A DNA stretch of 64,000 nucleotides from Methanoculleus frigidifontis (GCF_030464345.1 NZ_VCYH01000002.1:186001-250000), one strand, 5' to 3'; counted from the first letter of the stretch, positions 42,031 through 52,397 are shown. The notes: generated by a model not told the origin, from the sequence alone. Program-made: numbers and translations.

Positions 42031-43003
42031 CTTCACCGTCCTTGGTATCGCTCTCCTCATCGCGCTGGCAGCGCCGGCATCGGCATCCTATGCGGGCGAC
42101 AAACCCCTGACCACCGTCATGGCCGACGAGATCGGCGGCGGCTACGCCTTCACCCTCGGGAACAGCACCTACAGCGGAACGCTCGAACCCGGCGACACCT
42201 ACACCGTCGCATTCGAGCAGACGCTCCCCGCCGACGCCCGCATCACCGACGCCCGGGCGTACGTCTACTGGGCATGGAGCAGGGTCGGGCAGCAGGCCGT
42301 CTATCCTGCCATGCAGGTCGCACTCCCGGGAGTGGGACGGCAGGAACTCAACCGTTCGCAGCGGTACGTCGACAGCAAAGGCTTCGTCAGTTCGAACGAC
42401 TTCTTCTCCGGGATGGACGTCTACCCGCTCCCTGCCGCCGCCGTCGCAAAAAACCCTGCAACCGTGACGGTCGCGAACGCGGCGGACGACAACACCTCGT
42501 TCGTCGTGCAGGGAGTGGGGCTCCTGATAGTCTACGAGAGCCCCTCCTCCCCCCAGGGGATGCTCTGGGTGAAAGAGGGGTGCGACATGCTCTACAGCAG
42601 CTACGGCGTGCAGCCCGAGATGGCCACGAACAGGATCGAGTTTGCGGGCGCAGTCGATACGAGTGCCGTCCGTTCGGCGACCCTGCAGCTCGTCGCCCCC
42701 TCCGGCGGATACACCCGGACGGACGTGCCGCAGAAGAACGCCGTCACGGTCAACCGCAACACCGGCGACCGCCTCCCCGCCTTCATCGAAGTCATCCTGG
42801 AAGCCCTCTTCCCGGGATACAACGGGAGAGAATGGACCGATGCGTTCGACGCCACCGAACAGACCCAGGTCGGCACCGACACCCGGGATATTGCCCCCTA
42901 CCTCCGGTCGCGGGAGAACATCGTCACCGTCCGCGATAACGGCGACTACCTCCTGCTGACGAACGCGTTCCTCTGGATCGATCTTGGGGAGGAACAGGCA
43001 TGA
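42017..43003 (+). CDS. DUF3344 secreted protein
   Basis: The 328-aa protein has a signal peptide (MASRSFTVLGIALLIALAAP) and one DUF3344 domain with LLIVYESPSSPQGMLWVKEGCD and repeated NxT/S sites typical of exported archaeal glycoproteins. Its start lies within the last codons of the gene before it, and its stop overlaps the ABC ATPase start. It has no C-terminal anchor, so it may be released or be held by the first protein. Confidence 0.8.
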   Translation: MASRSFTVLGIALLIALAAPASASYAGDKPLTTVMADEIGGGYAFTLGNSTYSGTLEPGDTYTVAFEQTLPADARITDARAYVYWAWSRVGQQAVYPAMQVALPGVGRQELNRSQRYVDSKGFVSSNDFFSGMDVYPLPAAAVAKNPATVTVANAADDNTSFVVQGVGLLIVYESPSSPQGMLWVKEGCDMLYSSYGVQPEMATNRIEFAGAVDTSAVRSATLQLVAPSGGYTRTDVPQKNAVTVNRNTGDRLPAFIEVILEALFPGYNGREWTDAFDATEQTQVGTDTRDIAPYLRSRENIVTVRDNGDYLLLTNAFLWIDLGEEQA

Positions 43004-43665
43004 CCGCGATCGTTGCAACAGAGCGGCTCACGAAACGCTACGGTACAACGGTGACGGCGCTCGACGATGTCTCGATCGAGATCCGGAGAGGGGAGTTCGC
43101 CGCGATCGTCGGCCGCAGCGGCAGCGGCAAGAGCACGCTGATGAATATCCTCGGCTGCCTTGATGCGCCGACCTCCGGCAGCGTTGCCATCGGCGGCCGG
43201 CAGGTCGACTACACCGACCGAAGCGCCCTCGTGCACCTGCGGCGGACGGCCATAGGGTTTGTCTTCCAGCAGTTCAACCTCATCCCGAACCTGACGGCCG
43301 AGGAGAACGTGGAGTACCCGCTCCTCTTCAACTACCGGGAGAGGGGCGAGCGGACGGAGCGGGCACGGGCGCTCCTCGAACGGGTCGGCCTTCCCGAACG
43401 CGCTTCGCATTACCCGGCCGAGCTCTCCGGCGGCGAACAGCAGCGCGTCGCCATCGCCCGTGCGCTCGTCCACGACCCGCTCATCGTCCTCGCAGACGAA
43501 CCGACCGGAAACCTGGACTCGAAGACCAGCACCGATATCCTCGAGCTGCTCCGCGAGCTGAACCGCGACCGGCAGACGACGTTCGTCGTCGTGACGCACG
43601 ACCGGGAATGCGAGTCGCTCTTCGACCGGACGATCGGGATGGTCGACGGGCGGGTGGTGGCATGA
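43000..43665 (+). CDS. MacB/LolD-type ABC transporter ATPase
   Basis: The 221-aa ATPase has Walker A GRSGSGKS (38-45), signature LSGGEQQR (142-149), Walker B LIVLADEPTGNLDS and the later His loop. This is the class that works with MacB/FtsX-type permeases to move lipoproteins or peptides across the membrane. It overlaps the DUF3344 gene upstream and the permease downstream. Confidence 0.93.
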   Translation: MTAIVATERLTKRYGTTVTALDDVSIEIRRGEFAAIVGRSGSGKSTLMNILGCLDAPTSGSVAIGGRQVDYTDRSALVHLRRTAIGFVFQQFNLIPNLTAEENVEYPLLFNYRERGERTERARALLERVGLPERASHYPAELSGGEQQRVAIARALVHDPLIVLADEPTGNLDSKTSTDILELLRELNRDRQTTFVVVTHDRECESLFDRTIGMVDGRVVA

Positions 43666-44879
43666 TGGCGAAATGGCTTGAGTATGCACGGATCGCCGGC
43701 CGGCAGGCGCTGCGGAAACGGGCACGCCTGCTGCTCACCGCGCTCGGGATCGCCATCGGGGTCGCCGCCGTCGTCGGCATCGTCTCGCTCGGCGAAGGTA
43801 TCCGCTGCCAGTCCGTAGCGATGATCGAGGAGCAGTCTGACCTGGCGCTGATCGAAGTGACCGCCGGCCTCCACGGGGGGACGATCGTCCCCATCACGGC
43901 ATCGAAGACGGCCTCGATAGCCTCGCTGCCGCACGTGCAGGCTTCGGCACCGGTGGTGAAGGCTGCCTTCGCCACGCGGCAGCAGACCTATCTCGGGGTC
44001 GTCGGCGGCAGGTGGGACGAGATGGTCGCGGTCTTCGATCCGGTTCTGCACCAGGGCAGAGGATACCGTGCCGGGAGCGCCGACGCGGTCATCGGGCGCG
44101 ACCTCGCCGACCAGCTCCTGCGCTACGAGGGTATCAGGCCGGGCGATACCTTCGGCGTGCTGGTACGGGAGTACGGCGAGTCGGGACTGCCGGAGGACCG
44201 CGAGGGCGACCTTGCGGCGGTCGGTATCCTGCAGGAGCGGGACGATGCGCTCGATACCGCCGTCCTCATGGATGCCGCGACCGTTACGGCGCTTGCGGGC
44301 GAGCGGGACACCTACGACGCGGTCTACGTCCGGGTGGACAGCCCCGAGAACGTCTTCTCCGTCGTCGAGGGGATCGAGGGGCTCGGCCTGAACGCAAACG
44401 GGGCGTTCGAGGAGATAGAATCGGTGAACAACCTCATGGACGTCGTCATCCTCGTCCTCTCCTCCTTCACCGGCATCTCGCTGGTCGTCGGCGCCCTTAT
44501 GATCGTGAACACCATGATCATCTCGGTCTTCGAGCGGATGCGGGAGATCGGGATCACCATGGCCGTCGGCGCATCGCAGAGCGACGTTGTCGGGCTGATC
44601 CTGCTCGAATGCCTCTACATCGGCATCATCGGGGGGCTCATCGGCGACCTGATGGGGATCGGGTTTGCTGCGATCATCAACACAGTCGGAAGAAGCCTGA
44701 TCCTCGATCGGCTCGGTGCGAACTTCGCCGGATTCGCGGAAGCGGACATAACGCTGATCACGCCGCAGATCCTGGCTGCCGGGATGCTGATAGCCGTCCT
44801 CCTCTCCCTGCTCGCCGGCATCTACCCGGCGCTGAAAGCAGCCCGGCTCAATCCGGTGGAGGCCATCCGGCAGATGTAG
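43662..44879 (+). CDS. MacB/FtsX-type ABC permease
   Basis: The 405-aa permease has one membrane helix near residue 25 (LLLTALGIAIGVAAVVGIVS), a large outer MacB-periplasmic-core domain (about 50-265) and three C-terminal helices. This is the four-helix MacB pattern. The start at 43662 overlaps the ATPase stop. Together they form a mechanotransmission-type exporter, perhaps for the DUF3344 proteins of the operon. A hairpin and T-run follow. Confidence 0.88.
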   Translation: MMAKWLEYARIAGRQALRKRARLLLTALGIAIGVAAVVGIVSLGEGIRCQSVAMIEEQSDLALIEVTAGLHGGTIVPITASKTASIASLPHVQASAPVVKAAFATRQQTYLGVVGGRWDEMVAVFDPVLHQGRGYRAGSADAVIGRDLADQLLRYEGIRPGDTFGVLVREYGESGLPEDREGDLAAVGILQERDDALDTAVLMDAATVTALAGERDTYDAVYVRVDSPENVFSVVEGIEGLGLNANGAFEEIESVNNLMDVVILVLSSFTGISLVVGALMIVNTMIISVFERMREIGITMAVGASQSDVVGLILLECLYIGIIGGLIGDLMGIGFAAIINTVGRSLILDRLGANFAGFAEADITLITPQILAAGMLIAVLLSLLAGIYPALKAARLNPVEAIRQM

Positions 44880-44888
44880 TTGTGCTAC

Positions 44889-44907
44889 GTTTTCGAAAAC
44901 TCTTTTT
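44889..44907 (+). terminator. Terminator after the ABC operon
   Basis: GTTTTCGAAAAC (44889-44900) is a perfect palindrome, directly followed by TCTTTTT. This fits a T-tract-type archaeal terminator for the four-gene operon. Confidence 0.6.
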
Positions 44908-45012
44908 ACTTCATGGATGTAATGCACACACTAGTATTCGCGGTTTTCTGCGCTCCGCTGCCCACGTGCCCGGTTCAGAACCGTGAACCGACCGGATCCG
45001 GGTGAAATTCCG

Positions 45013-48000
45013 ATGAAAATCCTTTGCAATCCTCTATCCCGGCAGTATGCCCCCGTCGCCGTCGGCGTGCTGCTCGTCCTCCTGCTGCCGAGCGCCGCAT
45101 CCGCCGATACCTACATCGGCGGGATCCCGCTCTCGACCGTGCAGCAGGGAACAGTCTCCGGCGATCTCTGGTGGGACTCGTTCTACGGCATCGCCGGCCA
45201 GCCGATCGGCCAGCCGAATACCCAGGTCAAGACATTCACACTCCCGCAGCACACCGGGATACAGTGGGCACGCGTCTACGTCGCCGTCTACTGCGGGAAC
45301 CAGCAGAGCAACTACGAAGGAACGGCGCGGGTGCGGCTTGACGGCGACGGCGACGGCACGTATGAACGGACGCTCGGGACGGAGACACTGGACGTTCCCT
45401 ACACCTTTCCGGGTGAGGGCGGCACCGGTCCGGTCACGGTCAACGGTCACTGCAACCGGGTTTCGAGCGATTACCTGATGTGGTACGACGTCGCCGACGA
45501 GATCACCGGCAGCCGCGTCTCCGTCGAGGTGCACACGGATAAGAACGAAGGCTACACGGGCACCTTCGACGGCAGGATCAAGCTCATCACCCTGGTGGTC
45601 GCCTACGACGACGGCGACACGGACGAGGTCCGCTACTGGGTCAACCAGGGCCACGACGTCTGCAGCTATCAGGACGATGCCTACGTCGGCGAGTCCGTCT
45701 TCTCTGCAGGCAGCATTCCCGACTCCTGGTCCGATGCCCGTCTCGCCATCGCCCACATGGCGAGCTCGGAGGGGGAGTACGAGTTTAACCGCGAGTACCT
45801 GGATGCAGGGTCGGCACGGGGCTCCTACGCAGGTTCGCAGTCCTGGGACGTCACGGACACCGTGGAGGTCTCGGACGCCAACTCGTTCGTCTACCGCAGG
45901 AGCGCGGAGTTCTTCAAGATCCCGCTCGCCATGCTCACCGTGACCTATCCGGGCGACCGGAACGGCGCGATCCGCGTCACCTCGAGCCCGGCAGGCGCTG
46001 ACGTCCTGCTCGACGACGAAGAGACGGGAGAGTCGACAAACACGACGCTGCAGGGGGTGCCGGCCGGCGACCATGTCGTCACGGTCTTCAAGGACGGCTA
46101 CCGCGAACCCGACGAGAAGTGGGTGACCGTCGAGGGCGGCGGCACCGCGGAGGTGCACTTCTCTCTGACACCCATCACCGGAAGTATCCAGGTTCTATCA
46201 GAGCCGGCAGGCGCCGCGATCTATCTTGACGGAGAGAAGCAGGCCGCCGTGACCGATGCGACACTGAGCGACGTCCCGGTCGGCGAACATACGGTCACGG
46301 TGAAGAAGGCGGGATACCAGGATGCCTCCGAGACCGTCACCGTCGAGGAGGACGAGACAGCAGAGGTCTCTTTCGAGCTCTCGGCCGCTGCGGGCGGCGG
46401 AGCGGGAGGGACGACGTCGTCCGGCGGATCCGCCGCGTCGGATACGCAGGGCTACTCGGGCGGGGCTCTCACCCTGTACCGGACGGGAACGCTTTCCGGC
46501 GGGTTCCTCTTCGTGAACGCAAGCGGCTACTCGGGCCTCCTCGCCCCGGGAGACGCAAAGGAGTACACCCTCCCGGTGGAGGTTCCCGCCGGCACCACCG
46601 TCGAGGCAGCCCGCCTGTACCTCTACTCGACGTGGAGCCACGATGCCCGGACAAGGAACGGCGTTGAGCCGAAGATCTTTCTCTCTGTAAACGGAAAGCA
46701 GACCAAAGCGGACGCAACCTACACCGACCGGAAGGGCACAGGTGCATACGACTACCTGATCGGCACCGGGTGCTACGATCTTGCGAAGGTGGTGACTGCG
46801 TCCGGCGATCTTCGGATCACCGTCAGGAACGACGGGAGCGGCGATGCGGAGTTCGCCCTCTACGGCGCCGCCCTCGCCGTCGTCTACCGCGATGCCGGCG
46901 CCCCCGAGATCACCTACTGGCTCTACGAGGGATGCGACGCGCTCCTCGCATCTCCTGAGTTCGGGACGACGACAGAGACAGCAACGACGAGCATCTCGGT
47001 CCCGGGCGAGATCGACGCGGCACAGGCCGACGGGGCGCGCCTGTACGTCGTCGCCACCGCGGCGTCGGGAACGGATGCGGACGAGAACCGCATCGCCTTC
47101 AACGACTGGGAGTGGTTCAACCTGCTCGGCGGCGGATCGTCGGCCATCAGCATCGCCGACCTCGCCGTCCAGCCCTACCTGAGCGGCCGTGACAACAGGG
47201 TGGAGATCCAGAGCTATATGGCCGGCGCAAAAGGCGACTACCTCGAGAGCAGGAACGTCTTCCTGATCCTCGGCCAGGGTGATACCGCCGGCACCGCTTC
47301 TCCCCCGCCCGCACGGGAAACGCCGGCGAACCGCACGGCGGCCGCCACAGCCTCGGCGTATCCCCTCTCCCTTACCGGCGGCCGGGTGCAGGCCAGCCAC
47401 ATCGCCACTCCCGACGGCATGCTGACGCTCCACATCAGCGAGGGGACACGCCTCCTGGACGGCGAGGGCACGCCGGTCACGGCCGTCACGATAGAAAAAC
47501 TGACCGCAGCCGGAGCAGGGCTCGCCCCCGATATCACCTGGGTCTACCGCATCGGCCCCAATACCGCATCTTCAGACATCCCCATGGTGCTGGCGGCGGA
47601 ATGCAACGGGACAGCGGGCTCGTTCATCCGGATCGATCCCGGCAGCGGAGCGTGGCGGGAGGTTGCGACGAAGGCCGACCCTGACGCCGCCACATTCTCC
47701 TGCCGCATCACCGCGTTCGGCACGTACGCCTTCCGGCCGGACGCAGCGGGAGAGGCGGACACCGTTCAGATCGCCGTTGGCCGGCCGGACGGTGGCGGAG
47801 GCCTGCTCGCCACCCTCATCGACGCGATTGTTGCCCCCCTGCTCACGCTCATCTTCGGCCCCGCGCCGGTGGAGACCGGGATCACGGAGATCACGGTGAT
47901 CGAACCTGCCGGAGATGCGTCCGCGGCACCAACCGGATCGGCGGCGCCCCCCGGCGATGATGATGAGACGCCCCCGTCGCTCCGGGTCCGTTCGAACCCC

Positions 48001-49137
48001 GCCGGCGCCCGGATCACCCTCGACGGCACCTACCTCGGGAAGACGACGCCCGCGACGATCACGGCCGTTGCAGCAGGCACCCACCGGGTACGGATCGAGC
48101 ATGACGGTTTTCGGCCGGTCGAACAGGAGGTGATCGTCGACGGCGAAACCGACATCTGCATTGAGCTCTTTGCGGAAGGCGGACTGACGCTGAACCACCT
48201 GAAGATCGACGGCATCGACGGACTGGCCGACGGAAACATGCTCGGCGGCGTATACGTCGAGTCCCTGCCTGCCGGGGCAGAGATCTATGTCGACGGGAAA
48301 AAAACCGGTCTTTTCACCCCGAAGGTCGTCTACGGCCTGAAAGAGGGGAAACACACGATTAAAATCATGAAGAAGGGTGCACTGGTTGAGGACGGAGACG
48401 TTACCGCATGGACGGCTTCGGAGAGCACCTGGGTGTACCCCGATGCCGTCACCGGTGTAGCATTCTACCAGGGCCCCGCCCCCATGGTAAAGAACGTCAC
48501 CATCGAGTCGGCGGCGTACGCGGGGAAGGGCGTGACCGTCGACGGCAGGTACCCGCTGCACACGATCCCCTGCACCGTCGAGACCGATGACATCCATCCC
48601 TATATCACCATCTTCAACGAGGGCAGGTACCTCTCACACCGGATAACGCCGAACGAAATTCTGACGACCGTCACCATCCCCGAGATGCCGCCGGCGACCG
48701 GCACCGTCCGGGTCGACTCGGTCCCGTCGGGAGCAGATATTTACCTCGACGGGCACCCGACCGGCTTCTGCACCCCGTATCTCATCGGAGACGTCTCCGA
48801 AGGGCCGCACCGCATCCTGGTGTCGAGGAACGGGTACCACCCGGAGGAAGCACAGATCTGGGTGGTTCCCGGCGGTGCAGATCCGGACGACGAGATCACC
48901 TTCACCCTCGGCTCCTACGTCTACGGCTCGCTCATGGTGAACAGCACCCCGGCAGGGGCGAAGGTCTATCTCTACGGCAGGGATGCCGGCGTGACGACAC
49001 CCTGCCTCATTCCCTACCTGGAGATCGGAACATACGACATCAAGTTGAAGGCCGACCGCTCGTCGGAGCTGGTCGAAGGTGTCCTGGTCACGCCCTATGC
49101 GGTGCGGGAGATCCGGGTAGATCTGGCGGAAGAATAA
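45013..49137 (+). CDS. Large DUF3344/PEGA surface protein
   Basis: The 1374-aa protein has a signal peptide (1-29), a DUF3344 domain (30-315), two PEGA domains (317-458, GSIQVLSEPAGAAIYLDG), a second DUF3344 domain (479-755), a beta-rich region with a hydrophobic stretch (LLATLIDAIVAPLLTLIFG) and four more PEGA domains (from about 987, 1076, 1229 and 1299 to the end). PEGA domains are found on archaeal cell surfaces. I chose the ATG at 45013, after GGGTGA, over 44983. Its likely place is the cell surface; the ligand is unknown. Confidence 0.85.
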   Translation: MKILCNPLSRQYAPVAVGVLLVLLLPSAASADTYIGGIPLSTVQQGTVSGDLWWDSFYGIAGQPIGQPNTQVKTFTLPQHTGIQWARVYVAVYCGNQQSNYEGTARVRLDGDGDGTYERTLGTETLDVPYTFPGEGGTGPVTVNGHCNRVSSDYLMWYDVADEITGSRVSVEVHTDKNEGYTGTFDGRIKLITLVVAYDDGDTDEVRYWVNQGHDVCSYQDDAYVGESVFSAGSIPDSWSDARLAIAHMASSEGEYEFNREYLDAGSARGSYAGSQSWDVTDTVEVSDANSFVYRRSAEFFKIPLAMLTVTYPGDRNGAIRVTSSPAGADVLLDDEETGESTNTTLQGVPAGDHVVTVFKDGYREPDEKWVTVEGGGTAEVHFSLTPITGSIQVLSEPAGAAIYLDGEKQAAVTDATLSDVPVGEHTVTVKKAGYQDASETVTVEEDETAEVSFELSAAAGGGAGGTTSSGGSAASDTQGYSGGALTLYRTGTLSGGFLFVNASGYSGLLAPGDAKEYTLPVEVPAGTTVEAARLYLYSTWSHDARTRNGVEPKIFLSVNGKQTKADATYTDRKGTGAYDYLIGTGCYDLAKVVTASGDLRITVRNDGSGDAEFALYGAALAVVYRDAGAPEITYWLYEGCDALLASPEFGTTTETATTSISVPGEIDAAQADGARLYVVATAASGTDADENRIAFNDWEWFNLLGGGSSAISIADLAVQPYLSGRDNRVEIQSYMAGAKGDYLESRNVFLILGQGDTAGTASPPPARETPANRTAAATASAYPLSLTGGRVQASHIATPDGMLTLHISEGTRLLDGEGTPVTAVTIEKLTAAGAGLAPDITWVYRIGPNTASSDIPMVLAAECNGTAGSFIRIDPGSGAWREVATKADPDAATFSCRITAFGTYAFRPDAAGEADTVQIAVGRPDGGGGLLATLIDAIVAPLLTLIFGPAPVETGITEITVIEPAGDASAAPTGSAAPPGDDDETPPSLRVRSNPAGARITLDGTYLGKTTPATITAVAAGTHRVRIEHDGFRPVEQEVIVDGETDICIELFAEGGLTLNHLKIDGIDGLADGNMLGGVYVESLPAGAEIYVDGKKTGLFTPKVVYGLKEGKHTIKIMKKGALVEDGDVTAWTASESTWVYPDAVTGVAFYQGPAPMVKNVTIESAAYAGKGVTVDGRYPLHTIPCTVETDDIHPYITIFNEGRYLSHRITPNEILTTVTIPEMPPATGTVRVDSVPSGADIYLDGHPTGFCTPYLIGDVSEGPHRILVSRNGYHPEEAQIWVVPGGADPDDEITFTLGSYVYGSLMVNSTPAGAKVYLYGRDAGVTTPCLIPYLEIGTYDIKLKADRSSELVEGVLVTPYAVREIRVDLAEE

Positions 49138-49142
49138 CGCAT

Positions 49143-49150
49143 CTTTTTTT
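49143..49150 (+). terminator. T-tract terminator after the PEGA protein
   Basis: A run of seven T after C directly follows the stop codon at 49137, the usual archaeal termination signal. No hairpin is visible. Confidence 0.55.
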
Positions 49151-49230
49151 CAGAAACGCCGCATTCGCCCTGATGCAGAATTATTCGTACAATTTGATAA
49201 ATTTTCCCACATATTGTGATAGTATAATTC

Positions 49231-49246
49231 ATAAGTTTTATTTAGT
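49231..49246 (+). promoter_or_regulatory. TATA-like promoter of the CARDB/DUF3344 gene
   Basis: The stretch ATAAGTTTTATTTAG lies about 45 bases before the ATG at 49283 in a strongly AT-rich intergenic region. It fits a box A with a leader of about 15-20 nt. Confidence 0.5.
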
Positions 49247-49282
49247 ATTGAATTTTTAGAGAAACGTAATAATGGTGAGACG

Positions 49283-52200
49283 ATGAAACGACATATTCCA
49301 CACCTTCTTTTCGTGCTTCTCTGTATTGCACTCCTTGCGCCCTCTGTTTCTGCAACTGGCGCACCGGATCTCGTAATTTCCAGTCTTACGACCAACGGCG
49401 GCGAGATCTTCGCTCACGAACCGAACAACGTCACCGCGACCGTCGCGAACATCGGCAATATGGATGCAGGCGCTTTTGACCTGCAGTTTGCGATCGGCGG
49501 GAACGACACCGTGGTCGCAATCCCCGGCCTTGCCGTGGGTGCCACGACGACCGTCGAGATCACCGATCCCACGATCCGCGCCTTCGGCGAGTCCGTGACG
49601 ATCACCGTCACCGCCGATCCCAATGACGAAGTCGCCGAGCTGAACGAGACGAACAACACCGCCACCGTCACCAGGACCGTCGTCTACAACGGCTACAAGG
49701 GCAAGCGCTACACCGACGGCGACGACCTGACGACGCGGGTGTCCTTCGCGGGACGGTATGACGTCGTCTACTCCGCCGGGAACACCGCCTACAACGGAGC
49801 GCTCTGGACTACCCAGACCTACGGGTGGACCGCAGCCGATCTCCCAATCCCGGCCGGCGCCACGGTGGTCAGCGCCCGGCTCTACCAGGGCTACACCTAC
49901 AACAAGATGGGCGTCGACCCGGCCTTCACGCTCTCGTTCAACGGCAACACGGTCACGCCTGCCGCGACCTACCAGGACATCAAGAACTTCGGATCCTACA
50001 GTTACCCCTACGGGATGTACGTCTACAACGTGACCGACCAGTTCGACCCGGCCGGGAGCAGCATGACCATCACCCCGGAGGCCGGGAACAACTACGGCCT
50101 CTACGGCGCCTACCTGGTCGTCGTCTACGAGGACGCCGCGGCCACCGAGAAGACCATTCTGATCAACGACGAGTTCGATATGCTCTACGCCCGCGCCTCC
50201 TACGCCGTCACCTCCGACGAGGCGACCGCGTATGCGCCCTTCGCGAACGTCGATACCGCCAACCTCCAGAGCGCCCGGGCGGTCGCCGTCCTCTTCTCGG
50301 CCGGCGACGCCGATAAGAGCAAGTTCTTCTTCAACGCCCAGGAGTATGCCGGGTTCTGGACAGACTACCAGACAAATCCGCAGCTCGGGTTCTCGGTCTA
50401 CGACGTGACCGCCGCCGTGCAGGACGGCACGAACGAGGCACGCCTGCAGAGTTACGACGGCGGCGCGAACGGCGACAACATGTATGCCGCCACCGCCATT
50501 CTGGTCGCCGAATACACGGGCAGGCCGAAGGCCGACCTGATAGTCACCGGCATTGCGACCAACGGCGGCGAGATCTTCGCTCACGAACCGAACAACGTCA
50601 CCGCGACCGTCGCGAACATCGGCGATGCGCCCGCAGGCGCGTTCGACGTCGGGTTCCTCGTCGGGAATTACACCGCCCTGATAAACGTCACCGGCCTTGC
50701 CGCGAACGCCACGACGACCGTCGAGATCACCGATCCCACGATCCGCGCCTTCGGCGAGTCCGTGACAATCACCGTCACCGCCGATGCCGGCGACGCCGTT
50801 TTCGAGGCAAACGAGACGAACAACACCGCCACCGTCACCAGGACCGTCGTCTACAACGGCTACAAGGGCAAGCGCTACACCGACGGCGACGACCTGACGA
50901 CGCGGGTGTCCTTCGCGGGACAGTATGACGTCGTCTACTCCGCCGGGAACACCGCCTACAACGGAGCGCTCTGGACTACCCAGACCTACGGGTGGACCGC
51001 AGCCGATCTCCCAATCCCGGCCGGCGCCACGGTGGTCAGCGCCCGGCTCTACCAGGGCTACACCTACAACAAGATGGGCGTCGACCCGGCCTTCACGCTC
51101 TCGTTCAACGGCAACACGGTCACGCCTGCCGCGACCTACCAGGACATCAAGAACTTCGGATCCTACAGTTACCCCTACGGGATGTACGTCTACAACGTGA
51201 CCGACCAGTTCGACCCGGCCGGGAGCAGCATGACCATCACCCCGGAGGCCGGGAACAACTACGGCCTCTACGGCGCCTACCTGGTCGTCGTCTACGAGGA
51301 CGCCGCGGCCACCGAGAAGACCATTCTGATCAACGACGAGTTCGATATGCTCTACGCCCGCGCCTCCTACGCCGTCACCTCCGACGAGGCGACCGCGTAT
51401 GCGCCCTTCGCGAACGTCGATACCGCCAACCTCCAGAGCGCCCGGGCGGTCGCCGTCCTCTTCTCGGCCGGCGACGCCGATAAGAGCAAGTTCTTCTTCA
51501 ACGCCCAGGAGTATGCCGGGTTCTGGACAGACTACCAGACAAATCCGCAGCTCGGGTTCTCGGTCTACGACGTGACCGCCGCCGTGCAGGACGGCACGAA
51601 CGAGGCACGCCTGCAGAGTTACGACGGCGGCGCGAACGGCGACAACATGTATGCCGCCACCGCCATCCTGATCGCCGAATACGCCGCCCCTGCCCCCACG
51701 CCGGTTCCGACGGCCGCACCGTCCACCGGAGGCGGCGGCAACGGCGGGAACTCACGGTTCATATTCGATGCCGGAGCGGGCACCATCCTGACCTCTTCTG
51801 AAGGGAAGGTGCTCCGCGAAGTCGATATCGCGGCGGCAGACGGCATCGCGGCGCTCGTGATCCCCCAGAACGTCCTGGCGCTGGACGGCGAAGGGTCGCC
51901 GGTGCACGAGATATCGATCGAACCCGCCTCGTCGGCATCCTTACCGCAGCCGGCGAACGCACGGTTTGCCTTTGCAGGGAGCGTCTACGACTGCTCGCCT
52001 GCAGGAGCCACATTCGATCCCGCGATAGATCTCGTCTTCACCCTCTCCGAGGAGGAGTGGAATGCTCTCCAGAATTCCGACCTGAAGGTGCAGTACTACA
52101 ATGCAAAGACCGGAGCATGGGAGGACGTTCCGGCGACCGTCGACGCGGCGACCCGCACGGTCACGGCCAGCGTTGCGCACTTCAGTACCTTCGCCCTGGT

Positions 52201-52384
52201 TGCGGCAGAGGCAGGTTTGGCCAACAGTGCGCCGGCGCCGACGGCAGCGGCACATACACCGGCACCTGCAACGACCTCATCCGCCGCGGGCGCCGCAGAA
52301 CCGACGCAGGCACCGGGCTTTGAAACGGTGCTTGCGCTCGCCGCCCTTGCCGCTGGAGCCGCCGCGATTGCACGACGGCACTAA
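49283..52384 (+). CDS. CARDB/DUF3344 tandem surface protein with PGF-CTERM tail
   Basis: The 1033-aa protein has a signal peptide (1-25), two units of CARDB (about 30-130 and 418-520) plus DUF3344-type domain (135-410 and 525-800), a Pro/Gly linker, a C-terminal beta region like that in the protein upstream, and a Thr/Pro/Ala-rich stretch. It ends APGFETVLALAALAAG...ARRH, the PGF-CTERM signal recognised by archaeosortase A, which implies lipid anchoring after cleavage. The two units are nearly identical in DNA, a recent internal duplication. Confidence 0.88.
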   Translation: MKRHIPHLLFVLLCIALLAPSVSATGAPDLVISSLTTNGGEIFAHEPNNVTATVANIGNMDAGAFDLQFAIGGNDTVVAIPGLAVGATTTVEITDPTIRAFGESVTITVTADPNDEVAELNETNNTATVTRTVVYNGYKGKRYTDGDDLTTRVSFAGRYDVVYSAGNTAYNGALWTTQTYGWTAADLPIPAGATVVSARLYQGYTYNKMGVDPAFTLSFNGNTVTPAATYQDIKNFGSYSYPYGMYVYNVTDQFDPAGSSMTITPEAGNNYGLYGAYLVVVYEDAAATEKTILINDEFDMLYARASYAVTSDEATAYAPFANVDTANLQSARAVAVLFSAGDADKSKFFFNAQEYAGFWTDYQTNPQLGFSVYDVTAAVQDGTNEARLQSYDGGANGDNMYAATAILVAEYTGRPKADLIVTGIATNGGEIFAHEPNNVTATVANIGDAPAGAFDVGFLVGNYTALINVTGLAANATTTVEITDPTIRAFGESVTITVTADAGDAVFEANETNNTATVTRTVVYNGYKGKRYTDGDDLTTRVSFAGQYDVVYSAGNTAYNGALWTTQTYGWTAADLPIPAGATVVSARLYQGYTYNKMGVDPAFTLSFNGNTVTPAATYQDIKNFGSYSYPYGMYVYNVTDQFDPAGSSMTITPEAGNNYGLYGAYLVVVYEDAAATEKTILINDEFDMLYARASYAVTSDEATAYAPFANVDTANLQSARAVAVLFSAGDADKSKFFFNAQEYAGFWTDYQTNPQLGFSVYDVTAAVQDGTNEARLQSYDGGANGDNMYAATAILIAEYAAPAPTPVPTAAPSTGGGGNGGNSRFIFDAGAGTILTSSEGKVLREVDIAAADGIAALVIPQNVLALDGEGSPVHEISIEPASSASLPQPANARFAFAGSVYDCSPAGATFDPAIDLVFTLSEEEWNALQNSDLKVQYYNAKTGAWEDVPATVDAATRTVTASVAHFSTFALVAAEAGLANSAPAPTAAAHTPAPATTSSAAGAAEPTQAPGFETVLALAALAAGAAAIARRH
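49390..51680 (+). repeat. Intragenic tandem duplication, 1167-bp period
   Basis: Two in-frame copies begin at about 49390 and 50557, offset 1167 bp (389 codons). From about 49660 to 50500 the copies are almost identical at DNA level: long alternate-frame translations (163 codons from 49825 and from 50992) are the same. The parts coding CARDB differ more. This is a recent duplication or a gene-conversion tract. Confidence 0.9.
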
Positions 52385-52390
52385 CCCCCT

Positions 52391-52397
52391 CTTTTTC
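52391..52397 (+). terminator. T-tract terminator after the PGF-CTERM protein
   Basis: CTTTTTC follows the stop at 52384 by 6 bases. A short T-tract like this can end transcription in archaea. Evidence is weak without a hairpin. Confidence 0.4.
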
